Shown: positions 46,140 to 57,216, counted from the first letter of the stretch. The stretch is DNA of 64,000 nt from Aphidius gifuensis (GCF_014905175.1 NC_057791.1:9000492-9064491); one strand, 5' to 3'. Notes: generated by a model from the sequence alone, not told the origin. Numbers and translations are program-made.

Positions 46140-47285
46140 TTTTTAAATCAAAAGGGAATTTTAGGGAATTTTAATTTCCTATTGTTTTCGCTTTTCTTCT
46201 GGACCCCCCCAACCTTAATCTTAACCAATACAATATATATAGAAAATATAAAGAAAAATATAGAAAAGTGACTGAATATAAAGAAAGAAACGATAAATAT
46301 GGGAAAATATCAGTAAATATAAAGGAGAATATAGGAAAATATCAAAGAAAAATCGGTAAATATAAAGGAAAATATAGAAAAGTGACTGAATATAAAGAAA
46401 AAAATGATAAATAAGGGAACATATCAATTATGCCCCCCACCCCTTAAAAAATTTCTAAGTCCCTTAATTAATCTAAACAAGATGAATATGGAAAATGAAG
46501 AAAAATATAGAAAAATAAAGAATATATAAACGAATAAACGAAAATATAGAAAAATCATTGAATATAAAGAAAAATACGATAATTATAAGAAAATATTAGA
46601 AAAATATGAGTAAACAAAAAAGAAAAGTATAGCAAAATATCATGGAAAAATCATATTTAACAACAAGATTTTTCAACAAAAAGATTTTTAAAAAATTATT
46701 AACATGACAAATTATTAAATATTCAAGTTAAACAAAATATATACGATCACTGGAGGATTAGTGAGAAAAATTAATGAACAATACCCATCAATAAATAATA
46801 AAGAAATAATCATACCAGTAGAAGCTAATATAAAATTCGATGACGATAAGGAAAATGAAAATTACCAAAAATTAATTTCGAGATTAAAAAAATACAAGAA
46901 ATTGTACATCTACCAATTAATTCATTTGCAGGCAAAATAATTTTAGCGAAAAAAAAAAAAAAAAAAAAAGAAAACTATTCAATAATAATAATGACATTAT
47001 TTAAATATCATCGCAATCATAATAGCAATAAATAAAGTGGAATTTATATATGCAATGTCAGGACGGTTATTAAAATAAAGAACAATAACATTAGCAGACG
47101 ACAGTGATTATGAAGTAAAATAAATCTTAAATGAAAAAAAGTTTGATTAAACTAAACAAAGATAATAAATTTACCAAAGGAAATATATTTTAGATTGAAC
47201 TAACTTTATGGAATGGAGAGGCAGAAAATTTCTAGGGAAAAAAGGGTGATGTGATAGCATTAAAGGAATTGAAAATGAATAAAAG
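46140..47285 (-). repeat. 1.2-kb dispersed repeat, copy 2
   Basis: Reverse complement of 14735-15935, from AATTTTAATTTCCTATTG to GGAATTGAAAATGAA. It ends some 20 bp before the left TIR of the transposon begins. Relation to that transposon is unclear. Confidence 0.85.
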
Positions 47286-47565
47286 AAGAAGAATATTTCT
47301 TGACAGTAGAAATAATTTTCTTGGCAAAATACTTTTTGAAACAATAAATAAATTACATAATAAAAATAATAATTGTTTTGTTAAAAGAAACAAAAAATCT
47401 TGAATTAAACAAGATTTGTTTGTATCATTCAGATAACGTTTTGTAACAAACGATAAATGGTATGTGTCAAGAAAAAAACTTCTAAACGTCAACCATTGTT
47501 ACTCCTTGACACTAACACTATGATGATTGTCATAATAGATAAGCTTCTTGTTTCAAACGTTAGAG

Positions 47566-47895
47566 GGACAGCAACAAGAAATAAACTTCTGAATTTTTGC
47601 TCTTGGCTGTTTGACGTAAACGGTATTATGATTACTATAATAGATAGGCTTCTTGTTTCAAACGTTAGAGGGACAGCAACAAGAAATAAACTTCTAAATT
47701 TTTGCTCTTGGCTGTTTGACACAAACGGTATTATGATTATTATAATAGATAGGCTTCTTGTTTCAAACGACAGATGGACAGCAACAAGAAATAAACTTCT
47801 AAATTTTTTCTCTTGGCTGTTTGACACAAACGGTATTATGATTATTGTAATCGATTATTTTTTTGTTTCAAACGACAAAGGAATCTCAACAAGAA
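47566..47895. repeat. 105-bp subterminal tandem repeats (left TIR)
   Basis: GGACAGCAACAAGAAATAAA recurs at 47566, 47671 and 47776 with a fourth diverged unit at about 47880: an exact 105-bp period. Each unit contains GGCTTCTTGTTTCAAACG and CTCTTGGCTGTTTGAC. Because 105 is a multiple of three, open frames persist on both strands (147 and 112 codons), but they are probably by-products. Subterminal tandem repeats often bind transposase. Confidence 0.85.
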
Positions 47896-48188
47896 ATTAA
47901 CGTGTAAAAATATGCCTCAGTATGTTTGACTTAAAGCAGTATTAACCTTGGAATAAAAAAATTGATTCTTTTTACAAAAAAGTTATTGTTTAAAACAAAT
48001 TATTTGTAGTTTAATCCGAATAATTAAAAATTTGATATAATTTTAATTATATTCAAAAAAATCATTTTAAAAAAAAATTTTTTTATTATTTATTTTTTTC
48101 ACTGAAACGCTAAGGCAAAGCTTAAGAAATAATATTTTTTTTTTTTTTTTTTTTTTCGCTACCTAAAACCTAATCTAAATCTAAATTT

Positions 48189-48260
48189 GCTTTAACTGGG
48201 AATCGAACCGGGGACCTACAAGTTGGGAAGCGGACGCCTTAACCGCTGCGCCACGGTAGC
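48189..48260 (-). mobile_element. tRNA-derived SINE head within the left TIR
   Basis: Minus strand GCTACCGTGGCGCAGCGGTT (A box) ... GTCCCCGGTTCGATTCCCAG (B box), then 20 nt and a long A tail (48130-48155 as T). A mirror copy is at 55841-55912. Same family as 20134-20204. Confidence 0.85.
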
Positions 48261-48803
48261 GCTTATGTAAAGTTTATTTTTGTTTCTTCTACTTGAGAAA
48301 CTGGAAATGTTGGTGTTTAATTTTTTTTTTATATATTATATTAGTTATTTATAAAAAAAAAAAGAATTTTTATTGTTTCAAAATGGAAAAAAAAATTTTT
48401 TAAATAAAAAAAATTTATGTAGAAAAATTAAAAAAAAAAAAAACACAATTAAATTTTATATCAAAAATCATAAAATAACATGCAAACAACTTATAAATCT
48501 GCCTTAGTAATACAAAAAAAAATTTTATTTTATTTTTCATCAAAAACAGAATTACAAAATAAATAATATAATTACAGGTATTACAAAATTTTATTCGACT
48601 TAAAAACTATATTCCTTAATAATATCAAATATTGATTAAATAATCAATTTTATTTATTCTATTTAAATTTCAGAACATAAAACAACAAAACAAAACATAA
48701 AATTTCTAACTTTTTTTTTGTTCACTATTGATATATTTTTGGTAATAACATTGTTTTTTTTTTTTGATCGATATTAGATTCTTTTATTATCATTGAGTAT
48801 GCA

Positions 48804-51323
48804 TTAAAAAAATGTATGAGATATTACGTTTTTTATTTGGAATTTGTTTTCATCATTGGAACTTGCTGGTAATTCAACTGACTGACAGTAAAACGTCATA
48901 TGAGTTACCAGTTCAGTTTTTTGAGTAAAAAGCCATGTTGCAGTTTCTTCTACTACATACGCTTGTATATGATCGTCTAAGTGACTCGTTTTTAATTTCT
49001 TAACAATAAAATATATTATTTCGTCAGTTTCGATAATATATTTTATTTCTGCGAACACTGGTACGTTTTCTACTATATCAATTATAATGTTAACACCTGG
49101 CTTGTACAAAGTCCCGTCATATTTGGCTTCAGACAATAATTCTACCTGTTTTTCTCCCTCTACTGGACTTATGTTCTCAAGATTTCTGAATTCAACAATA
49201 TTTTCCATAAATATTTTTTTTTTTACTTTATGTGTCACAAGATTCATCATTGGTTGATTGTCAACAAATTTTTTGGCCAATTTTAATTGAAATCTTAAAG
49301 CTAAGGTGTAAAAAAGGTTAACACGTGATATTGCTGTATTTGCTGTTCTTTTTCTATCTCTGTGAACAGCTTCTCCTCGTATGGTTGAAGCATAACGCAA
49401 AGGACCTAAATACTTCATTGCACGTGGATAATGTAAAAGAAAGTGGTCTTTTGGTATGATAGAGCCAAAATTTGTGTCTCTAATTGCTTTATAAAATTTT
49501 TTTATCAGTATATCAAGTTTGTCAGGAGTGTCTTCAGAGAAGCTTGGTGCCATTATTAAAAAATATATTTTTCTGTATAAAATATAAATTTCCCAAATTT
49601 TGTTACCACGTGGAATGTATGAACCAATTAATATTCCTAAATATTCAATAAGAAAACCCATTTCTGACCCAGTCAAACGAAGACGTTTTTTTTTTATGAT
49701 CCATTCATCTGTTATTTCCGAAGGAATATTCATGCCGCTACTTGTGTCAACGTTTAACATTTTTATATTATCATTTAAATTTTTGAGCTCAAATTCAAGA
49801 TCCCTATCAACCAAAAACGTATCAAGAATTTTTAAAATCCAACGTTTACTGGTTCCTTCTTGTAGGTCATGAAGAGGATCAACAGAAGGAGAATTAAACA
49901 TATCAAAAACAGGCTCAAAAACTGATCTTTCCCACACTCCGCGACTATGTTTTTTTGTTGATTTAGTACGTTCAACATCTTCATCATAATTTTCTTGATT
50001 ACGTAGAATACATTGTTCGACTCCAGTTATTGTTCGATTTTCTGTTTTACTTGAAATACATATTCTACAGTAATGTATTGCTGTAAAACCCTTAACAAAA
50101 CCTAAAATTTGATTCAAGCCTAAATTGTCTCCTAACACACGACCCACATGAAAATATACTTGACGTTGTACACCGTTTATTACCAAACTTATTCCGCGGT
50201 TTTGCAGCTCGAGAAGTTCAGATATAAAATTTTCAAAAATACGTTTATTTCCCAACCTTGAATAATCAGCTTCTTTGTGAAATTGAGCAACAAACCAATT
50301 TTCTATTTTACCACAAAATTCATGTGGGAGACAGGCGATCGTATAATAAACTGCTTCTATTTTTTTTTTATGGGAACCAAGTGGGTTATTTATTTCGAAA
50401 TCATCAAAATAAATGCTCAATGGTATTACAAATTTATTTTGATATTGTGAAATGATATTACGCCAAGCTTCCCCCTGAACAAACGATGATACTGGATATG
50501 AGATTTTAGACTTTTCTAATGAGTCTGTAATCGTATTTAGAACATTAGGTATCTCCAGGAATTTTTTTAACACAAGTTTCATTGGGATAGTTTGAATGTA
50601 TGATTTACTCGGTAACCAAGTTGTTTTTCTATTTTTCTTGTTTTTAATAGGTTTTGAACGTTTTTCGATTAATTTTGGTACAGGTTTAATTAATGCATTT
50701 TTAACATCAAGATATTTAAAAGCTTTTGATTGTGTATTTATATTAAGAAAAGAGGTTTTTAAGAAATTTGAAGCTGTATCAATTCTACTGTCAGAAAGTA
50801 ATTTAGGTTCAATTTTTTTTAACTCTTCTATGGCTATTTTTTGATATGCACTGAATATTTTGATTATCTGTTGTACAACTTTCATTGACAGTGAAACATC
50901 TGCATATAAATCTTTCACTACATCACCTGCTTTATCATGTAAAGTATTTTTGAATTCTAAAAGTTGAATGTCGAAAGCTGATTCCAAACGAATGGAACTG
51001 GGAATTGGTTGTTCATTATTTATTAAATCAGCAGTATCAATTGATGGGGTTTGTAAGTTAATGCAAATTCTTTTGTGTACTTGATCGCTTATTGGTGATT
51101 GTGGTCTTTTTTGCTGTTGTGTATCAACAAGTGTAGTTATTTGATGGAATTTATTGACATGAGATATATATTTATAAATATCCCCAAATGGTTTTTCGCA
51201 CTCATCTATTGGACAATGACCTGATCTCACACCGGATTTGTGACTATGTTTCGTGTGTTCTAAAAGTTCTTTGCTATTGTCTGAAGCCCATGTGACCTTT
51301 AAACAACTCGGACATTTATACAT
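48804..51323 (-). CDS. CACTA/EnSpm-like transposase, intact 839 codons
   Basis: Single uninterrupted frame, ATG at 51323. Residues 1-60 hold C2H2-type fingers (CPSC...H...H; CPIDECEKPF...H...H), probably DNA binding at the TIRs. The catalytic region includes IYFDDFEINNPLGSHKKKIE (first Asp candidates, about residue 300), VYFHVGRVLGDNLGLNQILGF (about 390), SPSVDPLHDLQEGT (second Asp candidate, about 480) and FLLHYPRAMKYLGPL with STIRGEAVHRDRKR (Glu candidate, about 650). This block order is that of animal CACTA-like transposases; exact catalytic assignment is inference. It would cut and paste the element between its TIRs. Upstream 51350-53240 separates it from the divergent partner gene. No lesion seen, in contrast with the Polinton around it. 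Confidence 0.85.
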   Translation of the reverse strand: MYKCPSCLKVTWASDNSKELLEHTKHSHKSGVRSGHCPIDECEKPFGDIYKYISHVNKFHQITTLVDTQQQKRPQSPISDQVHKRICINLQTPSIDTADLINNEQPIPSSIRLESAFDIQLLEFKNTLHDKAGDVVKDLYADVSLSMKVVQQIIKIFSAYQKIAIEELKKIEPKLLSDSRIDTASNFLKTSFLNINTQSKAFKYLDVKNALIKPVPKLIEKRSKPIKNKKNRKTTWLPSKSYIQTIPMKLVLKKFLEIPNVLNTITDSLEKSKISYPVSSFVQGEAWRNIISQYQNKFVIPLSIYFDDFEINNPLGSHKKKIEAVYYTIACLPHEFCGKIENWFVAQFHKEADYSRLGNKRIFENFISELLELQNRGISLVINGVQRQVYFHVGRVLGDNLGLNQILGFVKGFTAIHYCRICISSKTENRTITGVEQCILRNQENYDEDVERTKSTKKHSRGVWERSVFEPVFDMFNSPSVDPLHDLQEGTSKRWILKILDTFLVDRDLEFELKNLNDNIKMLNVDTSSGMNIPSEITDEWIIKKKRLRLTGSEMGFLIEYLGILIGSYIPRGNKIWEIYILYRKIYFLIMAPSFSEDTPDKLDILIKKFYKAIRDTNFGSIIPKDHFLLHYPRAMKYLGPLRYASTIRGEAVHRDRKRTANTAISRVNLFYTLALRFQLKLAKKFVDNQPMMNLVTHKVKKKIFMENIVEFRNLENISPVEGEKQVELLSEAKYDGTLYKPGVNIIIDIVENVPVFAEIKYIIETDEIIYFIVKKLKTSHLDDHIQAYVVEETATWLFTQKTELVTHMTFYCQSVELPASSNDENKFQIKNVISHTFF

Positions 51324-51329
51324 TTTTAA

Positions 51330-53240
51330 AAAAACTAAATATGATTCTCCTTTTAATTAAAATATAGCCTAATGTTGATTTTAAATTTGTTTGACGTGAG
51401 TGAGTAAATTAAAATTATTTAAAGATATTGAAAATACGGGTTACTTTTTTTCATCGGTTTCAGTGTTTTTCAAGCTAAATGTTTATAAAAAATGATGATT
51501 TTTTAAAGCTGTTGAATTTAAGTTTAGTTCATTACCATATATGAAAATATTTTCTTTCCTTCATGTTCAAAAGAATATTAACTGTTTTTGTTTATTCTAT
51601 TTTTTTTTTTTTTGTCTTGAAAATAAGTTGCTTATTTACAAATGAAGATTCTTGACAAGTCCTTTTTGTCTCAATTCACAACTTGCAGAAGAAAAATTTA
51701 ACTTTTCCTAAACCATCAGCGAATACACTTGAGCACAAGTAACACCTAGAAAAACATAAAAATAAATTAATAAATATTCTCTTATTTTTTTTTTCAATAA
51801 ATTAAAATATTTTTACAACAAAAAAAAAAACATTGCAAAGCAAAATGATCTTTGTAAAAACAATGGATTATTCACCAGCTTAAAAAAAAGCTATTGAATT
51901 TAAATTTTAGAATTTAAACCGTGGAAAAAATATTTTAGATTACTGATTCCAAAATTAATAATAATTAAAAAAAATAAAATGTATATTAAAGGTGATTTTA
52001 TAAAAAGCTATATCTATCAAATAGTAATAAGTTTGAGTTGTTAAATAATTACATGAATAATTACCATGAATGAAAACATTTTCTTTTATTCATGTTTAAA
52101 AAAATATTACCTGTTTTTGTTTATTCTACTTTTCTTTTTTTGTCATGAAAATAAGTTGCTTATTTACAAATGAAGATTCTTGACGAGTAATTTTTGTCTT
52201 AATTCACAACTTGCAGAACACCTACGTTGCCTGTTTTGTTTTATTCTATTAAAATATATGTTACCAGTGACATTTAATGATGTTCTCATCTTTGAATACA
52301 ACCGCATTTGTATTATGAATTACCATATAATATTAATCTGAAAAATTCGAAAATCCAATTTATTATTGATTGATTTTATAATCACTACAAGTAAATAAAA
52401 AGAAGCATGTCTAGATGACTTCTACTAATTTTATTGTTACGAAAATGAATTATTAATAGCTTACCTGCAAAATTTTTCTTATAGCACAAACATAATATAA
52501 CCAGCACCATATTGTTTTAACTAACAATGACCTTATTTATTTTGTTTAATTATTTGTTTATTTATCCCGATATATTTTTATAAAAAGTCTAGTCTCGATA
52601 ACAGACAAATTGTGTGATGGAGATTAGAATTCATGTTTCTCACATGCTCAAGTTCCGTCATGCGCATTTATTTAATTTGAACATACACACACCCACCCAC
52701 ACACACACAGCATAAGAATAATAAAACAGAAGACAAGTTTATCCTTTGTGTGCTGCACCCGTATTCACGGAGCAAAATTGTTCTCATTAGGGCTTTTTTT
52801 TTCCGCTGATGGCGCTTGACAAAATTTTTTTTATATAGATTTCACATAGAAAAGCTCCACAAACGCCACCATCGGAAAAAAAACGCCCTAATGAGAACAT
52901 CCTCTGAATACGGGTGCTGAAAGTAATCTTGTGTATTTTTATTTTCACCCAAAATAACGTATTATATTTAATAATTTTAAGCAATAAAATAAAAATTGTT
53001 GCTAAAAATATTAAAATTTAGTTCATACTTTTTGTAATGTATAAAAATTGATTTGAGAAAATTAAAAAGAAAAAGAAATAGTATATACAAGTGATTCGTT
53101 TAGATTGGTGTAAGAGTGTATTGGATTTCGAAGGCGAATCATCACCACTGGTTTGTTTACACAACAAAAAACTGTGCACAAACGTTCAAATTAATTTACT
53201 ATTCAATTTTTTTTTCGTGACTCATTATAATATATTAAAA
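51330..53240. other. Divergent intergenic region of the nested transposon
   Basis: Promoter region between the two divergent genes, presumably with 5' non-coding exons. A duplicated segment of about 170 bp (TTCTTTCCTTCATG...GAAGATTCTTGAC near 51550-51720 and TTCTTTTATTCATG...near 52080-52220) lies in it, as does the palindromic MITE at 52752-52922. No long frame. Confidence 0.6.
52752..52922. mobile_element. Palindromic MITE, CCCGTATTCA family (complete copy)
   Basis: Begins TGCACCCGTATTCACGGAG and ends TCTGAATACGGGTGC; inner words GTTCTCATTAGGGC and GCCCTAATGAGAAC, CCGCTGATGGCGCTTG and its diverged mirror. Copy at 14366-14515 is degraded. Confidence 0.85.
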
Positions 53241-53244
53241 TAGT

Positions 53245-55280
53245 ATGGTAAGTACTACTTCATCTTATTATTATCTAAGTGTTAGATATCAATCACAATA
53301 AATAATCACGCATAAAAGACAAAAAAAAATATCAGTAGGCTAACTGTATTAAAAGCAGGAAAGTTTTTTTTATTTGTTTATTTTTTGTGCAAAAATTAGT
53401 TAAATTTAATTGTTTGAAATTTTTTTTTTATATCCTGAAAATAATTATTTAAACTATAATCTTTTTTATCTAAAGAAAATGTTTATATATTAAAATCATG
53501 AATTTAATTTATTATTCTTTATAAACAATCACAATTTCAATATTATTATGAGTTTTATTTATAAAAAATTGTTTTGGTGATTTATCAAAAATTAATAATC
53601 ACTATCAAGTGTTTGGGTGTTTTTATTTTGTCATTGAATGTAAATGAATAATATGTTAACAGGCAGATAATCATCCAGAGGTAAATGTCCAAAACAGATT
53701 ACCAGGTGGTCGTCGACAATATTCTGAAGAGGAACAGACCACCTTTGTGGCCGCTCTTGATATCAGAACATGTTTAGAAACAAATGCTACTGGTCAAGCT
53801 GTTTTAATGATTTATGATGAATCAGAATCAAAAGAAATTCCAAATGCAACTAAAAACAGACGAATAGTGCACCAGTTGGTTGGAGATGCAGCAATGGCTG
53901 TGAAACCTGAGTATATATATATATATTATTTTTGCTACATCATGGAATTGTACTTTCTTTTAAATACAATTTTTTTTAAATTTTTACAGTCTTGAAGTAA
54001 AAGAGATACGTTCACTATCAAAGAAAATCTCTGGTTTCTTTAAGAATGAAATCACTGAGACTTATATCGACAGAATTGATGGCAAGTATTATGGAATACT
54101 GTACAATTACTGTAAAAATAAGAAATTTGTCATTAGCAAAATCAGGAAATCTAGATCTCTTGATTGAAGATGAACAAGTGGGTAAGTTACAAATCAAATA
54201 TATAACAAAAATTATCTTATATTTACATAATATTATTTTAAATTATAAAATTATTTTATTTTCATCTATTTATTTGTCATATCTTATGTCTTCATGTTTA
54301 GACGATCCAGATGAAGAGACAAGTAAGGCCTTTTTGGATACAAACATTGAACCATGGCACGATGTTACTCAGGCTTGGAAAAAAACAAACAAAATGCGGT
54401 TTAGAGAACTTTTTCCAGTAGAAAGCCTCAGTAAAAAGAAAAAAACAGATGACAGTCAAACTGCTAAACTTGGCGAGTTCATTAACAACTGGTCAAGTTT
54501 GAAGGCACCACTTGGGTACAGCTTGGTACATCTAGACTTTGACAATTGGTTTCCTGAGTCCAGACCAATAACAGAAAGAAAATTGGACATGTTGTTAAAA
54601 AAATTGTTTACTCGGATTTCAAGTGGACAAAAAAATAATAATCAAATCAGATGGATATCTGAAATTCGTGAACTCCAGCAAAATATTAATTCCGCAGGAA
54701 CGAATAAAAATTCAAAAAATATTTCAAGAATCAAGTTACTTGCTTTTGTTTTACCACCAACTGGAAGAGGATCTCCTACAGATAAAACAAGTGTGTTAGA
54801 AGTATTTGAAAGTATTTTTATAATGGTCCAGGTAATTCGAGTTTATATCGTTATTAAAAAAAATTAACAACATTTATAAATAAATATAACTGTAAATACT
54901 GAGAACAATAATGGAAATAATAATTACTTTGATTTTAATTATAGCCTGGTGACAATGCAGTTGAATCAGCGATTGCAAAACGATAAAATCAATTGTTGAA
55001 GAAAAAAACTAAAAAAAAGTTGCAGCCTATTATTGTTGTTGTTGGAAATTATGAAGAGATTATTTGCTGTATATATAACTTGAGATGGAAAGTACAAAAT
55101 ATTTTAACAGCGTTTGACATTTTGTTTAAAAGTTTCTTCACATTTGATCTGGAATTTCCATATCAAAGCATTGTACACTACGAAGTCTTACAACACTTTA
55201 TATATGAAATTGTTTCGAAACCAATTCATCCAAAAGCACGTACAGTTATGGTTGATTTAAAACGTATTGCTGATGAATAA
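53245..55280 (+). pseudogene. Second gene of the nested transposon, five exons, with a frameshift and a stop
   Basis: Predicted exons: ATG alone at 53245-53247, then 53663-53910, 53990-54181, 54302-54831 and 54945-55280, all with GT...AG borders. Exon 2 begins ADNHPEVNVQNRLPGGRRQY; exon 4 has DTNIEPWHDVTQAWKKT and FINNWSSLKAPLGYSLVHLD; exon 5 ends FDLEFPYQSIVHYEVL. The frame leaving exon 2 hits TGA in exon 3, whereas the frame that fits exon 4 is a different one, so exon 3 has an indel. TAA at 54984-54986 interrupts exon 5. I know this as the companion protein of two-gene CACTA-like animal elements but not its biochemical role. Its decay suggests it is not under selection here. Confidence 0.7.
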
Positions 55281-55444
55281 TACAATGATAATTCATCTCA
55301 TATTCATATGATAAAAAAAATACTCTTCAATCTGGTTATTCAGTTATTTTTATTTAAAAGTTGAAAACGAAGTATATCCAAAATTTTATTCTTTTTATTG
55401 ATTTCGTTTCAAATATTCATGAAATTCGATTGGATCATTGGATC
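55281..55444. other. 3' flank of the second transposon gene
   Basis: AT-rich; no further frame before the right TIR. Confidence 0.5.
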
Positions 55445-55840
55445 AAGTTAGAAATTTTATGTTTTGTTTTGTTGTTTTATGTTCTGAAATTTAAATAGAA
55501 TAAATAAAATTGATTATTTAATCAATATTTGATATTATTAATTTTGTAATTCTGTTTTTGATGAAAAATAAAATAAAATTTTTTTTTGTATTACTAAGGC
55601 AGATTTATAAGTTGTTTGCATGTTATTTTATGATTTTTGATATAAAATTTAATTGTGTTTTTTTTTTTTTTAATTTTTCTACATAAATTTTTTTTATTTA
55701 AAAAATTTTTTTTTCCATTTTGAAACAATAAAAATTCTTTTTTTTTTTATAAATAACTAATATAATATATAAAAAAAAAATTAAACACCAACATTTCCAG
55801 TTTCTCAAGTAGAAGAAACAAAAATAAACTTTACATAAGC

Positions 55841-55912
55841 GCTACCGTGGCGCAGCGGTTAAGGCGTCCGCTTCCCAACTTGTAGGTCCCCGGTTCGATT
55901 CCCAGTTAAAGC
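55841..55912 (+). mobile_element. tRNA-derived SINE head within the right TIR
   Basis: GCTACCGTGGCGCAGCGGTT ... CCGGTTCGATTCCCAG, with the poly-A tail at 55945-55966. Mirror of 48189-48260. Confidence 0.85.
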
Positions 55913-56204
55913 AAATTTAGATTTAGATTAGGTTTTAGGTAGCGAAAAAAAAAAAAAAAAAAAAATATTATTTCTTAAGCTTTGCCTTAGCGTTTCAGTG
56001 AAAAAAATAAATAATAAAAAAATTTTTTTTTAAAATGATTTTTTTGAATATAATTAAAATTATATCAAATTTTTAATTATTCGGATTAAACTACAAATAA
56101 TTTGTTTTAAACAATAACTTTTTTGTAAAAAGAATCAATTTTTTTATTCCAAGGTTAATACTGCTTTAAGTCAAACATACTGAGGCATATTTTTACACGT
56201 TAAT

Positions 56205-56535
56205 TTCTTGTTGAGATTCCTTTGTCGTTTGAAACAAAAAAATAATCGATTACAATAATCATAATACCGTTTGTGTCAAACAGCCAAGAGAAAAAATTTA
56301 GAAGTTTATTTCTTGTTGCTGTCCATCTGTCGTTTGAAACAAGAAGCCTATCTATTATAATAATCATAATACCGTTTGTGTCAAACAGCCAAGAGCAAAA
56401 ATTTAGAAGTTTATTTCTTGTTGCTGTCCCTCTAACGTTTGAAACAAGAAGCCTATCTATTATAGTAATCATAATACCGTTTACGTCAAACAGCCAAGAG
56501 CAAAAATTCAGAAGTTTATTTCTTGTTGCTGTCCC
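56205..56535. repeat. 105-bp subterminal tandem repeats (right TIR)
   Basis: Mirror image of 47566-47895; same four units in the same order. Confidence 0.85.
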
Positions 56536-56819
56536 TCTAACGTTTGAAACAAGAAGCTTATCTATTATGACAATCATCATAGTGTTAGTGTCAAGGAGTA
56601 ACAATGGTTGACGTTTAGAAGTTTTTTTCTTGACACATACCATTTATCGTTTGTTACAAAACGTTATCTGAATGATACAAACAAATCTTGTTTAATTCAA
56701 GATTTTTTGTTTCTTTTAACAAAACAATTATTATTTTTATTATGTAATTTATTTATTGTATCAAAAAGTATTTTGCCAAGAAGTTTATTTCTAAATATCA
56801 GAAATAATTTTTCACAGTG

Positions 56820-57146
56820 TACGTGTTGCTCATTGTCAGAAAATGGATAGTAATTAATCCCATCCAATGTTTCGAAGAGTTTTTCGAGATATTGATATTT
56901 AGGTTGATTTAATGACTTTGAGTAAATATATATGTTTTCAAAGCGCAAATCATTTTCATCGATCAACAAACTCAGGAGACAATTAGTTTTTCCTGTATTT
57001 GATGGTCCGCAAATAATTGATCTTATTGTATTTGGGAATAAATCACCATGACGTTTTATAGTATTCACCCCAGCACCATTTTATGATGTAATTATATCGA
57101 AATTTATGATTGGCAATTTTTTTGCTTGTGTCTTAAACTCCATCAT
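56820..57146 (-). pseudogene. Packaging ATPase, N-terminal half with Walker A
   Basis: Start ATGATG at 57146; 21 codons (MMEFKTQAKKLPIINF...) then an in-frame TAA at 57083-57081; the same frame goes on with MNTIKRHGDLFP and the P-loop IICGPSNTGKTN, then FENIYIYSKSLNQPKYQYL and YYPFSDNEQ before the insert junction. The C-terminal half is at 44774-45171. Two independent lesions (stop, 11.65-kb insertion) make the gene non-functional. Confidence 0.92.
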
Positions 57147-57216
57147 GACTCATACTAAACGAAATCAAACTGTAGAGAACCATTTATATTTGCCATCGTT
57201 CAGTATCATTTAAGCC

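Larger units (their letters stand above)
47307..48712. repeat. Left terminal inverted repeat of the nested transposon
   Basis: About 1.4 kb, starting TAGAAATAATTTTCTTGG and ending AAATTTCTAACTT; the reverse complement is at 55445-56793. The 112-codon frame inside (47489-47827) translates identically in both arms. The left arm has about 57 extra bases near 48560-48620 between two ATTACAAAAT words; either a deletion in the right arm by repeat slippage or an insertion here. High identity means recent activity or recent homogenisation. Confidence 0.93.
55445..56793. repeat. Right terminal inverted repeat of the nested transposon
   Basis: Inverse of 47307-48712, about 1.35 kb. It includes the mirrored 105-bp repeats (about 56205-56535) and the mirrored SINE head. 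The outer end lies 26 bp inside the ATPase junction, the last bases being TTTCTGATATTT...CACTGTG read outward-in. Confidence 0.93.
45172..56819. mobile_element. 11.65-kb nested insertion in the ATPase gene, TA at both junctions
   Basis: ATPase homology stops at 45171 on one side and restarts at 56820 on the other, and TA is present at both joints (45170-45171; 56820-56821). The right end begins, read inward on the minus strand, CACTGTGAAAAATT, like CMC/CACTA termini; the left end reads GCAAAAAGTTTTATAAAC and does not match it. Inside are AT-rich repeats, a 357-bp palindrome, a 1.15-kb dispersed repeat and the two-gene transposon. Either the transposon inserted first and its left outer end was later altered, or several insertions accumulated. 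Confidence 0.85.

Noticed and set aside
47457..47900. 147-codon and 112-codon ORFs in both TIR arms as protein-coding genes
   Set aside because: They are by-products of a 105-bp tandem repeat whose period is divisible by three; both strands are open and the protein is merely a repeated phrase.
49600..50844. Plus-strand ORFs inside the 839-codon transposase
   Set aside because: Shadow frames on the opposite strand without coding character.
55841..55912. Functional tRNA gene
   Set aside because: A and B boxes are good, but the acceptor ends and anticodon stem do not pair and a poly-A tail follows; it is a SINE head.
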